64,000 bases of DNA from positions 1-64,000 of the forward strand of contig NZ_MBLO01000257.1 of NCBI RefSeq assembly GCF_001854805.1, written 5' to 3'. A program made the position numbers and the translations under genes. The first letter of the stretch is position 1. Each line of letters starts with the position of its first letter. This DNA is from Pseudofrankia coriaricola (GTDB lineage Bacteria > Actinomycetota > Actinomycetes > Frankiales > Frankiaceae). A model generated the notes under the pieces. That model worked only from the letters and a program-made list of their open reading frames with translations. It searched no databases and was not told where the DNA came from. Shown piece by piece: positions 35,939-44,243 of the stretch.

Positions 35939-37465
35939 TCAGAGGCCGTAGGTCTCCAACAGGCGGAGCCAGACCTCGCTGACGGTGGGGAACGAGGGGA
36001 CGGCGTGCCGGAGGGTGTCGAGGGGGACCTTCCCGATTAGGGCGATCGTGGCTGAGTGGAGGAGCTCCTGGACGTCCTGGCCGGTGAAGGTGGCGCCGAC
36101 GATGACCCGGCGGTCCTCGTCGACGACCAGGTGGGACGTGCCGACGAGGCCGACGCCGCGCACGGACGAGCCGGCGACGCCGCTCGTCGGGACGGAGACG
36201 GCCCGGGCCCGCAGGCCGGCCTCGCGTGCCGCCGCCTCGGTCAGACCGACGGCCGCGACCTGCGGGTCGGTGAACGTCACCCTGGGGATGGCGTGGCTGC
36301 CGGCGACCTCGACCGGCTCGGCGCCGGAGGCGTCGCGGCGGCCGGCGACGATGTCGGCGACCACGCGGCCCTGGTACTTGCCCATGTGGGTGAGCAGCGC
36401 CCGCCCGTTCACGTCGCCGATGGCGAACAGCCAACCCTCGTCCTCGGCTCCCGCGTCCTCGGCGCCTGCGCCGTCACCGGATTCGGCCGCCGTCCTGACG
36501 CCGATCGCGCGCAGGTGGCTGTCGACCTCGACGGGGCGGCCGGGCGTCAGGCCGACCGTCTCCAGGCCCAGGTCGTCGGTGGCGGGATGCCGGCCGACGG
36601 CGACGAGGATCTCGTCGGCCTCGACCTCGTCGCCATTGTCGAGCGTCACGATGACCGGGCCGCGGTGCTCGTCGTGCGCCGCCTGCTGGCGGCGCACGGC
36701 GGTGACCTTCTGACTGGTCCGGACGGTGATCCCCTCGGACTCGAACGCCTCGGCGACCTCCTTGCCGGCGAACGGCTCCTCGTGGGCGAGCAGCCGGGGC
36801 TGGCCCTCGACGATCGTCACCTCGACGGCGCCGAGCCGGCGGAACCCCTGCGCCAGCTCGGTGCCGACGGCGCCGCCGCCCAGTACGACCATCCGGCGCG
36901 GCACGGTCGTGGCACCGGTCGCGGACCGGTTGTCCCATGGCTCCACCTCGGCCAGGCCCGGAATCGGTGGCCTGACCGCCGTCGTCCCGGTCGCCAGCAC
37001 CACCGCCCGGCGCGCGGCCAGCCGGCGGGGCTTCCCGTCGGACTCCTCCGGGACCACGGTCTCGGTCGTGTCGACGTCGACGAGCCGCCGGCCGGCGAGC
37101 CGGCCGCGGCCCCGGATCACCGTCACCCCGCGGTCGCGCAGCCAGGGGACCTGATCCTTGTCGGAGAAGCCGCCGACGATCTCGTCCCGGCGGGCGAACG
37201 CCGCGGCGGCGTCGATCTCTCCCGTCACCGCGCCGGCCGCGCCCGGCACGCGGCGCGCCGCGGCGATCACGTCGCCGGGGCGCAGCAGCGTCTTGCTGGG
37301 CATGCAGCCCCAGAAGGAGCACTCACCGCCCACCCGCTCGTGCTCGACGGCCGCGACCGACAGCCCCGCCTCGGCGAGCCGGCCGGCCGTCACCTCCCCG
37401 GCCGGCCCAGTCCCGACGACGACGACGTCGAACGTCTCCACGCCACCCGCGTCCGCGTTGCTCAT
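35939..37465 (-). CDS. FAD-dependent pyridine nucleotide-disulfide oxidoreductase
   Basis: A 508-residue flavoprotein of the dihydrolipoamide dehydrogenase / mercuric reductase class. FAD motif VVVVGTGPAGEVT; redox-active disulfide Cys49 and Cys54 in GGECSFWGCMPSKT; NAD(P) motif VVLGGGAVGTELAQ; a GDVNGRALLTHMG segment before the dimer domain; C-terminal PSFPTVSEVWL, where the active His-Glu pair is expected. The CSFWGC loop differs from the CVNVGC of lipoamide dehydrogenases, so the disulfide substrate is uncertain (mycothione, quinone or metal reduction are options). An acidic insert (EDAGAEDEG) lies in the middle. The ATG at 37465 has GAGGTGG upstream; the frame extends further but without conserved sequence. 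Confidence 0.88.
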   Translation of the reverse strand: MSNADAGGVETFDVVVVGTGPAGEVTAGRLAEAGLSVAAVEHERVGGECSFWGCMPSKTLLRPGDVIAAARRVPGAAGAVTGEIDAAAAFARRDEIVGGFSDKDQVPWLRDRGVTVIRGRGRLAGRRLVDVDTTETVVPEESDGKPRRLAARRAVVLATGTTAVRPPIPGLAEVEPWDNRSATGATTVPRRMVVLGGGAVGTELAQGFRRLGAVEVTIVEGQPRLLAHEEPFAGKEVAEAFESEGITVRTSQKVTAVRRQQAAHDEHRGPVIVTLDNGDEVEADEILVAVGRHPATDDLGLETVGLTPGRPVEVDSHLRAIGVRTAAESGDGAGAEDAGAEDEGWLFAIGDVNGRALLTHMGKYQGRVVADIVAGRRDASGAEPVEVAGSHAIPRVTFTDPQVAAVGLTEAAAREAGLRARAVSVPTSGVAGSSVRGVGLVGTSHLVVDEDRRVIVGATFTGQDVQELLHSATIALIGKVPLDTLRHAVPSFPTVSEVWLRLLETYGL

Positions 37466-37781
37466 CCGACGCCACCTCGTCTCCGGCCCGACCGTGCTCG
37501 ACCGACGCTCCACCCGTGTTCGTCCGCCACGCTTCGCATCGACGTCTTCCCGCCGCCGGTCGCTCAAAGCGGCGGCTCACGGTCCGTCAGCTCACCCCGG
37601 CCATCTTCCGCTGGTCCCTGCCCCTTGTCGATGAGCTTGCCGTCGGGTGGCACAAGACCGACAAAGTTCATACCCCTGCGACCGCGCGGGTATCCGGCCC
37701 ATCTGCAGGCCCGTGGACCGTGTCGGGAATGGGTCCCATGGCCTTCTTGTCGGAGGCCGTCAAGGCCGCGTCCGCGGACGG
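37466..37781. other. Intergenic region with a hairpin at the methylase 3' end
   Basis: A 316-bp region between the oxidoreductase start and the stop of the next minus-strand gene. A 7-bp stem, CCGCGGA/TCCGCGG (37772-37778 with 37786-37792), spans the stop codon of the methylase gene and may end its transcript. No gene is supported. Confidence 0.45.
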
Positions 37782-40043
37782 TCAGTCCGCGGGACTGAGG
37801 TGGTCCTGCGCTACGGGCACAACCAGTGGCAGGAGCGTATCGCGCAGCGAGGTGGCGCTTCGTTCGATTTTGTGGTGGAGAGCGATTTCTCTGTCCAGCG
37901 TCCCGAGTAGATCCTCGACTGCGTCCTGCGTGGCCCTGGAAGGTACCCGAATCGGGAGTTCCCGCAAAGTGGATGTCGTCAGCGTGGGTATCGCCGATCC
38001 ACCTGAGTGCCGGAGTATCCAGTCCCGCGTCGCAGGATGCCCAATATAATAGAGAAGGTAGTGTGCGCTAAGAACGGGCGTCGGGCGGAGCCGGATACAC
38101 GAGGTGCCGAATAGCCAGCCTGCCTGGTTGTCGGTTATAAGCGCCTGCCGGCCGAGTTCGCCGGTCCTCGTGCAAACGATGTCGTTGGCGAGTAGGCGAT
38201 AGCGGCTGAGTTGCTCGGCACCGTCGGCGTCGACGTGGTCAACCCCGTCCAGAACAAGTCGGTTTTCTCCAATGTTTTTCGGCTTGATGACCGGTACCCC
38301 ACCGCGAGGGCCGGTGCGCCGTAGCGCGGCACCCGACGGTCCCGCGAGCACGTCACAAACATCGCCCAGCCGAGCCTGCTGCCCCGGCTCCCTGGGTGCA
38401 TGTACCAATTCTTTGACCGCCACCATCGTCCGGTTCGCATGATCACGTATTCTGTTTGACTCCGTGATCTGGTCCAGAATATCCCGGTGGAGCCGCTCCG
38501 CCGAGTCGATCGTCGACTTGATGTCGACCTTGTTCGTGGTGCGGGTGGCGTATCTTCCGGGGTTCAGATTATAGTTTTTCTCGCGAATCTCCTGGATCGG
38601 GACAAGTCGCGAAGCTGTCGACCCAGAACTGGCCGTACTTCGATCGTGAAAAATTTTACTGACAAGCCGTATGTCGTTCTCGTCCAATTTTTTATGCGTG
38701 CGGTCGACCATCTTTCCGATGCCGCTGGCGTCGACGAAAAGAATATCTTCTCCGGTATTTTTCTCCGCTCTCCTGAGAATCCATATCATGATTGGTATGG
38801 AGGTGGAGAAGAAAAGTTTTCCTGGCAGTGAGATGAGCGCATCGATGGCACCATCCTCTACGAGGGAAGACCGTATCGCCTTTTCTATACCGTGTTCCGA
38901 CGAGGCGGCGTTGTTGGCCATGATGATCGCCGCTCGCCCGCCCGGAGCGAGACGCGCCACCGCATGTTGGATCCACGCGAAGTTGGCGTTGCTGGAAGGA
39001 GGTGGTCCATAGGGCCAGCCCTCGTCTCCAACCAGATCTTCATAGGCCCAGTTCCGCACGTTGAAGGGGGGATTCGTCGTGATGACATCGAACAGGCGCC
39101 GATCGTTGCTCTCCGCCGGTGCTCCAGCCAGGCGAAGCTCGCCGATGGGAAGACCGTGCAGGCGAAGGCGCAGCCTGGAGAGCGTGAGAACATCGAGATT
39201 CGAGGCAAAGCCGCACAGTGTCGGATGCACCGCCTCGTTGCCGCCGTCCGTCGATCTGATGTACGCGGCCGCTCCCGTGAGGAATTCACCCAGTCTGCAG
39301 AATGGATCGTAGATCTTCTCGTCGCGTGTAGGGTCGGTCAACCGCATGACAAGATCGACCAGGAAGTTCGGTGTCAGGGTGTCGCCCGCCCGCCCTTCCG
39401 TGGCGGCAAAGCGGGTGATGATCTCATCGGTGAGCAGGCGCACGAAAGCCGCGTTGCCGCTCATGTCCCCTGGATCGATGCGGTCGACCGCCCCTATGAC
39501 CTGCTGAAGAGCGCGTGCCTCTCCGGCGTCATGTACGGGGTCGAAGAGGCGCCGACTTTCCGACAGGGCTTGCTCGTCGATCCTGAGGCAGCGCTCGAGC
39601 GCTCTATTCAAGTCGCCGTTGACAAGGGCGGACAGCCGGACGTCGGCCCATGCCTCCGGCGCGTAGAAGCGTATCCACAGCATCGTGAGAACCAGTGGGA
39701 GAGCGCGGCGGACTCCCAGCCCGCGAAGGTGGTCCAAGGGCCGCCAAAGGGATTGGGACTGGCTTGCGACTGTGTCCACGGGAGTAGGGGTCGGTATCCT
39801 ACGTTGAAACCGGTCGCCGTACGTCATGCCGTGCTTCTCGTTCGGCCGGAGATCGCCAGCTGCGATCTTCCGTCGATCGAGCCACGCCGAGACCTCGATG
39901 CCGGCAAACGTCTCGCGCCCGTTCTCGACAATGGCCGAGGGAAAGTCTGGATGCCGCCTTCGCCAGTTGCTGACGGCTGATAGTTTCACCCCGGCGAGCC
40001 GCGCAATGTCGGCCGCTGAGACACGCTTCTCTTCCGTCGGCAT
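37782..40043 (-). CDS. Type I-like N6-adenine DNA methylase fused to a specificity (TRD) domain
   Basis: A 753-residue protein. The N-terminal helix-turn-helix is VSAADIARLAGVKLSAVSNW. Residues about 60-190 form a helical domain. The methylase core has a SAM region with DPFCRLGEFLTG and catalytic motif IV NPPF at 324-327 (TTNPPFNVRNW). From about residue 560, ARLGDVCDVLAGPSGA and RELPIRVPS plus a terminal coiled helix form one target recognition domain like half of an HsdS subunit. M and S in one polypeptide resemble type I-like or type IIG methylases without the nuclease part. No hsdR or other nuclease gene is near. The region is visibly less GC-rich than the surroundings, suggesting transfer. 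ATG 40043 is preferred to the earlier TTG; the ribosome-binding site is weak. Confidence 0.85.
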   Translation of the reverse strand: MPTEEKRVSAADIARLAGVKLSAVSNWRRRHPDFPSAIVENGRETFAGIEVSAWLDRRKIAAGDLRPNEKHGMTYGDRFQRRIPTPTPVDTVASQSQSLWRPLDHLRGLGVRRALPLVLTMLWIRFYAPEAWADVRLSALVNGDLNRALERCLRIDEQALSESRRLFDPVHDAGEARALQQVIGAVDRIDPGDMSGNAAFVRLLTDEIITRFAATEGRAGDTLTPNFLVDLVMRLTDPTRDEKIYDPFCRLGEFLTGAAAYIRSTDGGNEAVHPTLCGFASNLDVLTLSRLRLRLHGLPIGELRLAGAPAESNDRRLFDVITTNPPFNVRNWAYEDLVGDEGWPYGPPPSSNANFAWIQHAVARLAPGGRAAIIMANNAASSEHGIEKAIRSSLVEDGAIDALISLPGKLFFSTSIPIMIWILRRAEKNTGEDILFVDASGIGKMVDRTHKKLDENDIRLVSKIFHDRSTASSGSTASRLVPIQEIREKNYNLNPGRYATRTTNKVDIKSTIDSAERLHRDILDQITESNRIRDHANRTMVAVKELVHAPREPGQQARLGDVCDVLAGPSGAALRRTGPRGGVPVIKPKNIGENRLVLDGVDHVDADGAEQLSRYRLLANDIVCTRTGELGRQALITDNQAGWLFGTSCIRLRPTPVLSAHYLLYYIGHPATRDWILRHSGGSAIPTLTTSTLRELPIRVPSRATQDAVEDLLGTLDREIALHHKIERSATSLRDTLLPLVVPVAQDHLSPAD

Positions 40044-40099
40044 CCAGGAACCTAAATGTGAGAGGTTCGCCTCCGGGCGAACGAACGGCAACAATTGAG

Positions 40100-40762
40100 C
40101 TAGAAGCTGGATCGGTGGCTGCCGTTGAGGAGCGTGTGCCTCCGCGCCAGTACGTCAGGCACACGGTCGAGGGCCGCTACGGATTGCGCCGCATTCGGCG
40201 AGATATAACCAATTAGACGGTATATCTTCGCATGATCTGCTATCAGGTCGCGGTGATGAATGGGCTCGTGATGCATAATCCTGTTACGGAAGAGCTGCAT
40301 GGAGAGAAAATTGTCGTGAAGCTGGTCGCGCCTGCCGGAGTATCGGGGGAATGCCCTGTTCAGGACGGGGACCCATAGGTGTCGGTCGTAGCTCCTACTC
40401 AGCAAGGACACCCAGAAACCGAAGGTGAGCGCGGCAACGACGTCGTCGGCACGTCTGGGCCGCGAGCGTCGTGCGGCGAGACTGGCTCGGACCTCATTTA
40501 CCTTCCGCATGCTCGCCTCGGAGAGCGGAGCGACTGTCCACCAGTCTGCCACTCCATAGCGAGCGCGTAGGTGGGTGTTCATGGAGTTACGTAGCGCCAG
40601 TTCAAGACAGTGCAGCGGCCCGTAGAAAGCCGCGGACACCTCGACGTTCCACCAGTACAGGCGCATCGCCTGCTCGGCGTCCCCGTTGGTTGTCTGAAGG
40701 TAGCGGGCGAAGCGCGGGGCCGAGAGCATGTCGTGGATCCAGAGGGGTGGCGCGGTGTTCAT
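40100..40762 (-). CDS. Abi-like (AbiD/AbiF type) HEPN-domain protein
   Basis: A 220-residue, mostly helical protein. It has the Abi_2-like pattern YWWNVEVSAAFYGPLHCLE, the segment FGFWVSLLS, and RNRIMHHEPI, an RX4H motif (Arg159-His164) typical of HEPN RNases. AbiD/F-type proteins cause abortive infection in lactococci. It precedes the methylase gene by 56 bases on the same strand and shares its lower GC. Toxin-like RNase action controlled by the methylase partner is a hypothesis. ATG 40762 follows GGAG with a 6-base spacer; the frame extends 35 codons upstream without conserved sequence. Confidence 0.8.
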   Translation of the reverse strand: MNTAPPLWIHDMLSAPRFARYLQTTNGDAEQAMRLYWWNVEVSAAFYGPLHCLELALRNSMNTHLRARYGVADWWTVAPLSEASMRKVNEVRASLAARRSRPRRADDVVAALTFGFWVSLLSRSYDRHLWVPVLNRAFPRYSGRRDQLHDNFLSMQLFRNRIMHHEPIHHRDLIADHAKIYRLIGYISPNAAQSVAALDRVPDVLARRHTLLNGSHRSSF

Positions 40763-40827
40763 GGCGCTCTCCGAGGCATGCGAGGTCGTGACGCGGCTCT
40801 TGGCCGCGTGGTATGGTCGCGCTGTAC

Positions 40828-40877
40828 GCCCCGGGCACGCCTCTGCATCGCATGCCGCCCGGGGCACGGCATTTTTT
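40828..40877 (+). terminator. Intrinsic-terminator-like hairpin and T-run in the abi upstream region
   Basis: An 8-bp perfect stem, GCCCCGGG (40828-40835) with CCCGGGGC (40858-40865), is followed within 7 bases by TTTTTT (40872-40877). It points along the plus strand, yet no plus-strand gene lies upstream, so it either ends an unrecognised small transcript or acts as a leader structure of the abi mRNA on the other strand. Confidence 0.45.
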
Positions 40878-41040
40878 GGGCCCGGTGGAGCGACTGCTCC
40901 CGCCCTGGTGCAGGTACCGGCTTTGACCGGACGAGATCATGCGCTACGGATGAAGGTAGCGCATGTCTGTCCATGTTGGCAAGCGCACTGCAGTGCGCGT
41001 AAAGTGTGAACCCGGAACCGCTCGTGGCGTTGGCACGGGA

Positions 41041-41085
41041 CGCTGTCTGGCGGCGACATGGGGTGCATGGCGCCGCCAGACAGCG
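41041..41085 (-). terminator. Terminator hairpin after glpD
   Basis: A 15-bp perfect stem, CGCTGTCTGGCGGCG (41041-41055) and its complement (41071-41085), with a 15-base loop, sits 8 bases after the glpD stop. There is no U-run. It may also block readthrough from the other side. Confidence 0.75.
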
Positions 41086-41093
41086 GGACTCCG

Positions 41094-43271
41094 CTAGGAG
41101 GCCAGATCCGTCATCGTGCTGGGACCAGCGTCGTCGGTGCCGCCGGAGCGGTCGGGGCCTGTCCCGTCGGTGGTCGGGCCGATCGGCGGATGTGCGCGGG
41201 AGCCGGCGATGCTGCCGACGACGACGCGGCGGGCCGCGCGCAGGCCGGCCGCGGCGCTGGCCGCGGCCGCGTTGATCGAGACCCCGGCGGCGGGGGTCGC
41301 CGGCTCGGGCTCAGGGCCCGCCGGCGCGGGGGTGGGTGCCAGCCCGGGGTGCGCGGTGGCGCGGACGGAGGGGAGACGGCGGGCGTCGGGGGCGGCGAGG
41401 CGGGCGGCGTCCGCGGACGGGTCGTCGTCCTCCTGCTGGGAGGCGCGCTCGGCGGCGACGCGGGCCTCGTACAGCTCGACCTCGGCGTGCGTCCGCGTCT
41501 CGTCCCAGCCGAGCACCGGGGCGATCAGCTCCGCCACCGGGCGGGCGGCCGCCAGGCCCCGGTCCGCCGCCTCGAAGGAGATCCGCGTGCGCCTGGTCAG
41601 CACGTCCTCCAGGCGCAGCGCGCCCTCGTGTGAGGCCGCGTACACCGCCTCGACCGCCAGGTAGGCCTCCGCGCCGGGCAGGGGCGCGGCCAGCCGCGGA
41701 TCGGCGGTGATCATGCCGACGAGCTCCTCGGCGAGCGTCCCGTACCGGCGCAGCAGGTGCTCGACCCGGGCGACGGGCAGGCCGGCGCGCCCGGCCAGCC
41801 GCTCACGCCCGTTCCACACCGCGTGGTAGCCGTCGGCGCCGAGCAGCGGGACCTTCTCCGTGCACGACGGCGGGACTGTATTCGCCAGCCCGGCCACCGC
41901 CGCGTCGACCGCGTCGGCGGCCATCACCCGGTAGGTCGTGTACTTCCCTCCGGCGACGGTCGTGAGCCCCGGGGCCGCGGCGACGACGGCGTGCTCGCGG
42001 GACAGCTGCGCCGGGTCGTCGGACTCGCCGGTGAGCAGCGGGCGCAGGCCGGCGTAGACGCCGACGATGTCGTCGTGGGTGAGCGGGGTGCGCAGCACCC
42101 GGTTGACCTGGTCGAGCAGGTAGTCGATGTCGGCGCGCGTCGCGGACGGGTGGGCGAGGTCCAGCTCCCAGTCGGTGTCGGTGGTGCCGATGATCCAGTA
42201 GTTGCCCCAGGGGATGACGAACAGGACGCTGCGCTCGGTGCGCAGGATCAGCCCGGTGGCGCCCAGCAGGCGGCCACGCGGGACGACCAGGTGGACCCCC
42301 TTGGACGCGCGCACGGACACCGGCCCCGGCCGGCCCATCAGCGCGTGCAGGTCGTCGGTCCACACGCCGGTCGCACTGATCGTCTGCCGCGCCCTGACGC
42401 GGATCTCCCGGGTTCCGGGGGAGCCGGCTGCCTCGCCCGCCTCCAGGTCGCGCACGATCGCGCCGGTCACCCGCGGATCTCCCGGACCGTCTTCGCCGAT
42501 CGGGGACGAGTCCCGGTCCTCCCGCAGCAGGCCGACGACCTCCGCCGACGTCACGACCGCGGCGCCGAACCGGGCGGCGGTGCGGGCGACGAACATCGTG
42601 TGCCGGGCGTCGTCGACCTGGCCGTCCCAGTACTGGATCGCGCCCACCAGCGCGTCCGGGCGCAGCGACGGGAACTCGCGCAGCGCCGCCTTGCGGGTCA
42701 GGTGCCGGTGCATCGGCAGGCCGCCGGCACGGGGTCCCTCCCCGGTCGACGAGGCAGACCGTGGAACGCGTGGAGCGCCGGCACCGGGGCCGATCCGGGA
42801 CAGGCCCTGCCCGAGGGTGTCGTACAGCAGCACCCCGCTGCCGATGTAGGCGCGTTCCCAGCCGTGGTGGGTCAGCGGCAGCAGGAACTGCACCGGGCGG
42901 ACCAGGTGCGGGGCGAGCGTGTCGAGCAGCAGCGTCCGCTCCCGCAGCGCCTCGCGCACCAGCGCGCCGTTGAGCTGTTCGAGGTAGCGCAGGCCGCCGT
43001 GGATCAGCTTGCTGGAGCGGCTCGAGGTGCCCGCCGCCAGGTCGCGGGCCTCGACGAGGGCGACGGACAGGCCGCGGGACGCCGCGTCGAGTGCCGTGCC
43101 CGCGCCGGTGACACCGCCGCCGATGACGAGGACGTCGAACGTCTCCTCGGCGAGGCGGCGCAGCGCAGCCGCCCGCCCGGCCGGGCCGAGCCGGCCGGGG
43201 CTGCCGGCCACCTCGATGGTCGGGGCGCTCGATATGGGGGCGGGGCCGGCCGAACGGGCCGATCCGGTCAT
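41094..43271 (-). CDS. glpD: Aerobic glycerol-3-phosphate dehydrogenase, with long C-terminal extension
   Basis: A 725-residue FAD enzyme that oxidises glycerol 3-phosphate to dihydroxyacetone phosphate at the membrane, passing electrons to quinone. FAD motif VIGGGVTGAGTALDAA; GTSSRSSKLIHGGLRYLE; VIPWGNYWIIGTTDTDWE; AGLRPLL; GGKYTTYRVMA. Family members are about 560-580 residues; the last about 120 here are Ala/Pro/Asp-rich without domain. A Pro/Gly-rich insert (DRDSSPIGEDGPGDPR) interrupts the middle. ATG 43271 is strongly set by AGGAGG 8 bases upstream. It is divergent from the MarR gene. With dhaKL it implies use of glycerol and dihydroxyacetone. Confidence 0.93.
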   Translation of the reverse strand: MTGSARSAGPAPISSAPTIEVAGSPGRLGPAGRAAALRRLAEETFDVLVIGGGVTGAGTALDAASRGLSVALVEARDLAAGTSSRSSKLIHGGLRYLEQLNGALVREALRERTLLLDTLAPHLVRPVQFLLPLTHHGWERAYIGSGVLLYDTLGQGLSRIGPGAGAPRVPRSASSTGEGPRAGGLPMHRHLTRKAALREFPSLRPDALVGAIQYWDGQVDDARHTMFVARTAARFGAAVVTSAEVVGLLREDRDSSPIGEDGPGDPRVTGAIVRDLEAGEAAGSPGTREIRVRARQTISATGVWTDDLHALMGRPGPVSVRASKGVHLVVPRGRLLGATGLILRTERSVLFVIPWGNYWIIGTTDTDWELDLAHPSATRADIDYLLDQVNRVLRTPLTHDDIVGVYAGLRPLLTGESDDPAQLSREHAVVAAAPGLTTVAGGKYTTYRVMAADAVDAAVAGLANTVPPSCTEKVPLLGADGYHAVWNGRERLAGRAGLPVARVEHLLRRYGTLAEELVGMITADPRLAAPLPGAEAYLAVEAVYAASHEGALRLEDVLTRRTRISFEAADRGLAAARPVAELIAPVLGWDETRTHAEVELYEARVAAERASQQEDDDPSADAARLAAPDARRLPSVRATAHPGLAPTPAPAGPEPEPATPAAGVSINAAAASAAAGLRAARRVVVGSIAGSRAHPPIGPTTDGTGPDRSGGTDDAGPSTMTDLAS

Positions 43272-43447
43272 CGGGTCTACCTCCTGGCTCCTGCGACCGG
43301 GGAGCGGGCGGGCGGGCGGGTGGGCCGCCCGACACCATCGTGCCGGGTGGCGCCGACAGTCGCCGTCGGGGCCGTCCACTCCGGCCCACTCCGGCCGGGA
43401 TAGTGCGCCGTTGTCGGGCCGCGACCCGGCAGACTGTCATACGTTTC

Positions 43448-43464
43448 GGTTGCCTAACTCAACC
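43448..43464. promoter_or_regulatory. Palindromic operator candidate between glpD and the MarR gene
   Basis: GGTTG-CCTAACT-CAACC is a 17-bp interrupted palindrome with AT-rich flank in the divergent intergenic region. Size and position fit a MarR-type binding site controlling one or both genes. Not tested. Confidence 0.4.
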
Positions 43465-43513
43465 AAATTTCCCGCGTGCACGTGGCCGCGGGCGAAGGCG
43501 TGCTGACCTGCCG

Positions 43514-43625
43514 GATGGCGCGGCCTCGCACCCTTGGAGCCCGTCCAGGCATTGTTCGGGGGAAGGGCGCCACGACGGCGCCGCCTGGCGCGCTTGGAGC
43601 CCGTCGCGGGCAGTAGGGGGCAAGG
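43514..43625 (+). repeat. 60-bp imperfect tandem repeat upstream of the MarR gene
   Basis: Two units (starting 43514 and 43574) share GCTTGGAGCCCGTC-like cores and GGGGG..AAGG ends. They lie 24-135 bases before the MarR start. No gene is supported elsewhere in 43272-43648. Confidence 0.6.
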
Positions 43626-43648
43626 ATGGCCATACCAGGGGAGCAGGC

Positions 43649-44170
43649 ATGACGGAACGGGCCGCCGGGTCCGGGCGCGAGGATCTGGCCGCGGCCATCT
43701 ACAGCGAACTCGCGCAGCTGGTCCGGCGGGTTCGGGGGGAGGCGAGCGAGCTGCATCCGGGGCTGTCGCTGGCGGCGTACTCGCTGCTGCTGTACCTCTC
43801 CGAGGTGGGTGAGGCGCGGGCCGCCGACCTGGTCGCCTTCTTCCGGCTTAACAAGTCGACGGTGAGCCGACAGCTGAGCGAGCTGGTCGCCGCGGGCCTG
43901 GTGGACCGCGAGCCCGACCGCGCCGACAGCCGCGTCCAGCTCGTCCGGGTCAGCGTCGTCGGCCAGGCGACGCTCGACGCCGTGGACAAGGTGCTGCGCG
44001 CCCGGATGCAGACCCGCCTGGACGGCTGGCCCGACGAGGACCTGGCCGTCTTCGGCCGCCTGCTCGCGCGCTACAACGAGCTACCTGACCCGCAGATGCC
44101 CCGTCCGGACGGAGCGGCGGCCCGCAGGGGCGCGGCACGGCCGGCGACGGGCCCGTCAGCTGCCACCTGA
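43649..44170 (+). CDS. MarR-family transcriptional regulator
   Basis: A 173-residue winged-helix protein. Helix region AAYSLLLYLSEVG, recognition helix LNKSTVSRQLSELVAAGLV and wing REPDRADSRVQLVRVS are characteristic of MarR. An Ala/Pro-rich tail follows. ATG 43649 has GGGGAG upstream. It lies directly before the acyl-CoA dehydrogenase pair and divergent from glpD. Likely targets are its own promoter (palindrome at 43448) and perhaps the dehydrogenases behind the 17-bp repeats. The ligand could be an acyl-CoA or aromatic compound; this is inferred from position only. Confidence 0.9.
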   Translation: MTERAAGSGREDLAAAIYSELAQLVRRVRGEASELHPGLSLAAYSLLLYLSEVGEARAADLVAFFRLNKSTVSRQLSELVAAGLVDREPDRADSRVQLVRVSVVGQATLDAVDKVLRARMQTRLDGWPDEDLAVFGRLLARYNELPDPQMPRPDGAAARRGAARPATGPSAAT

Positions 44171-44180
44171 TCCGCCGTCA

Positions 44181-44231
44181 TGTTACTAACGAGTCAACAT
44201 TGCTAACGAGTCGACGTTACCGACGAGTCGC
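44181..44231 (+). promoter_or_regulatory. Three 17-bp direct repeats in the acyl-CoA dehydrogenase promoter
   Basis: Units 44181-44197, 44198-44214 and 44215-44231 follow the consensus NRTTRCYRACGAGTCRN, with ACGAGTC in all three. They end 12 bases before the first dehydrogenase ATG and begin 10 bases after the MarR stop. Regular 17-bp spacing suggests binding of a regulator in register. Confidence 0.65.
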
Positions 44232-44243
44232 GGAGCGAGCACC

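Noticed and set aside
36056-37798. 580-codon plus-strand frame opposite the oxidoreductase
   Set aside because: No domain; the minus strand shows FAD, NAD and disulfide motifs.
37782-40762. Complete type I restriction-modification system
   Set aside because: No hsdR and only one specificity half fused to the methylase; the neighbour is a HEPN/Abi-like gene.
42475-42515. Further copy of the palindromic element inside glpD
   Set aside because: Only CGCCGATC and a few bases match; too short to separate from chance in this base composition.
41757-43403. 548-codon plus-strand frame opposite glpD
   Set aside because: Arg/Gly/Asp-rich shadow with no motif.
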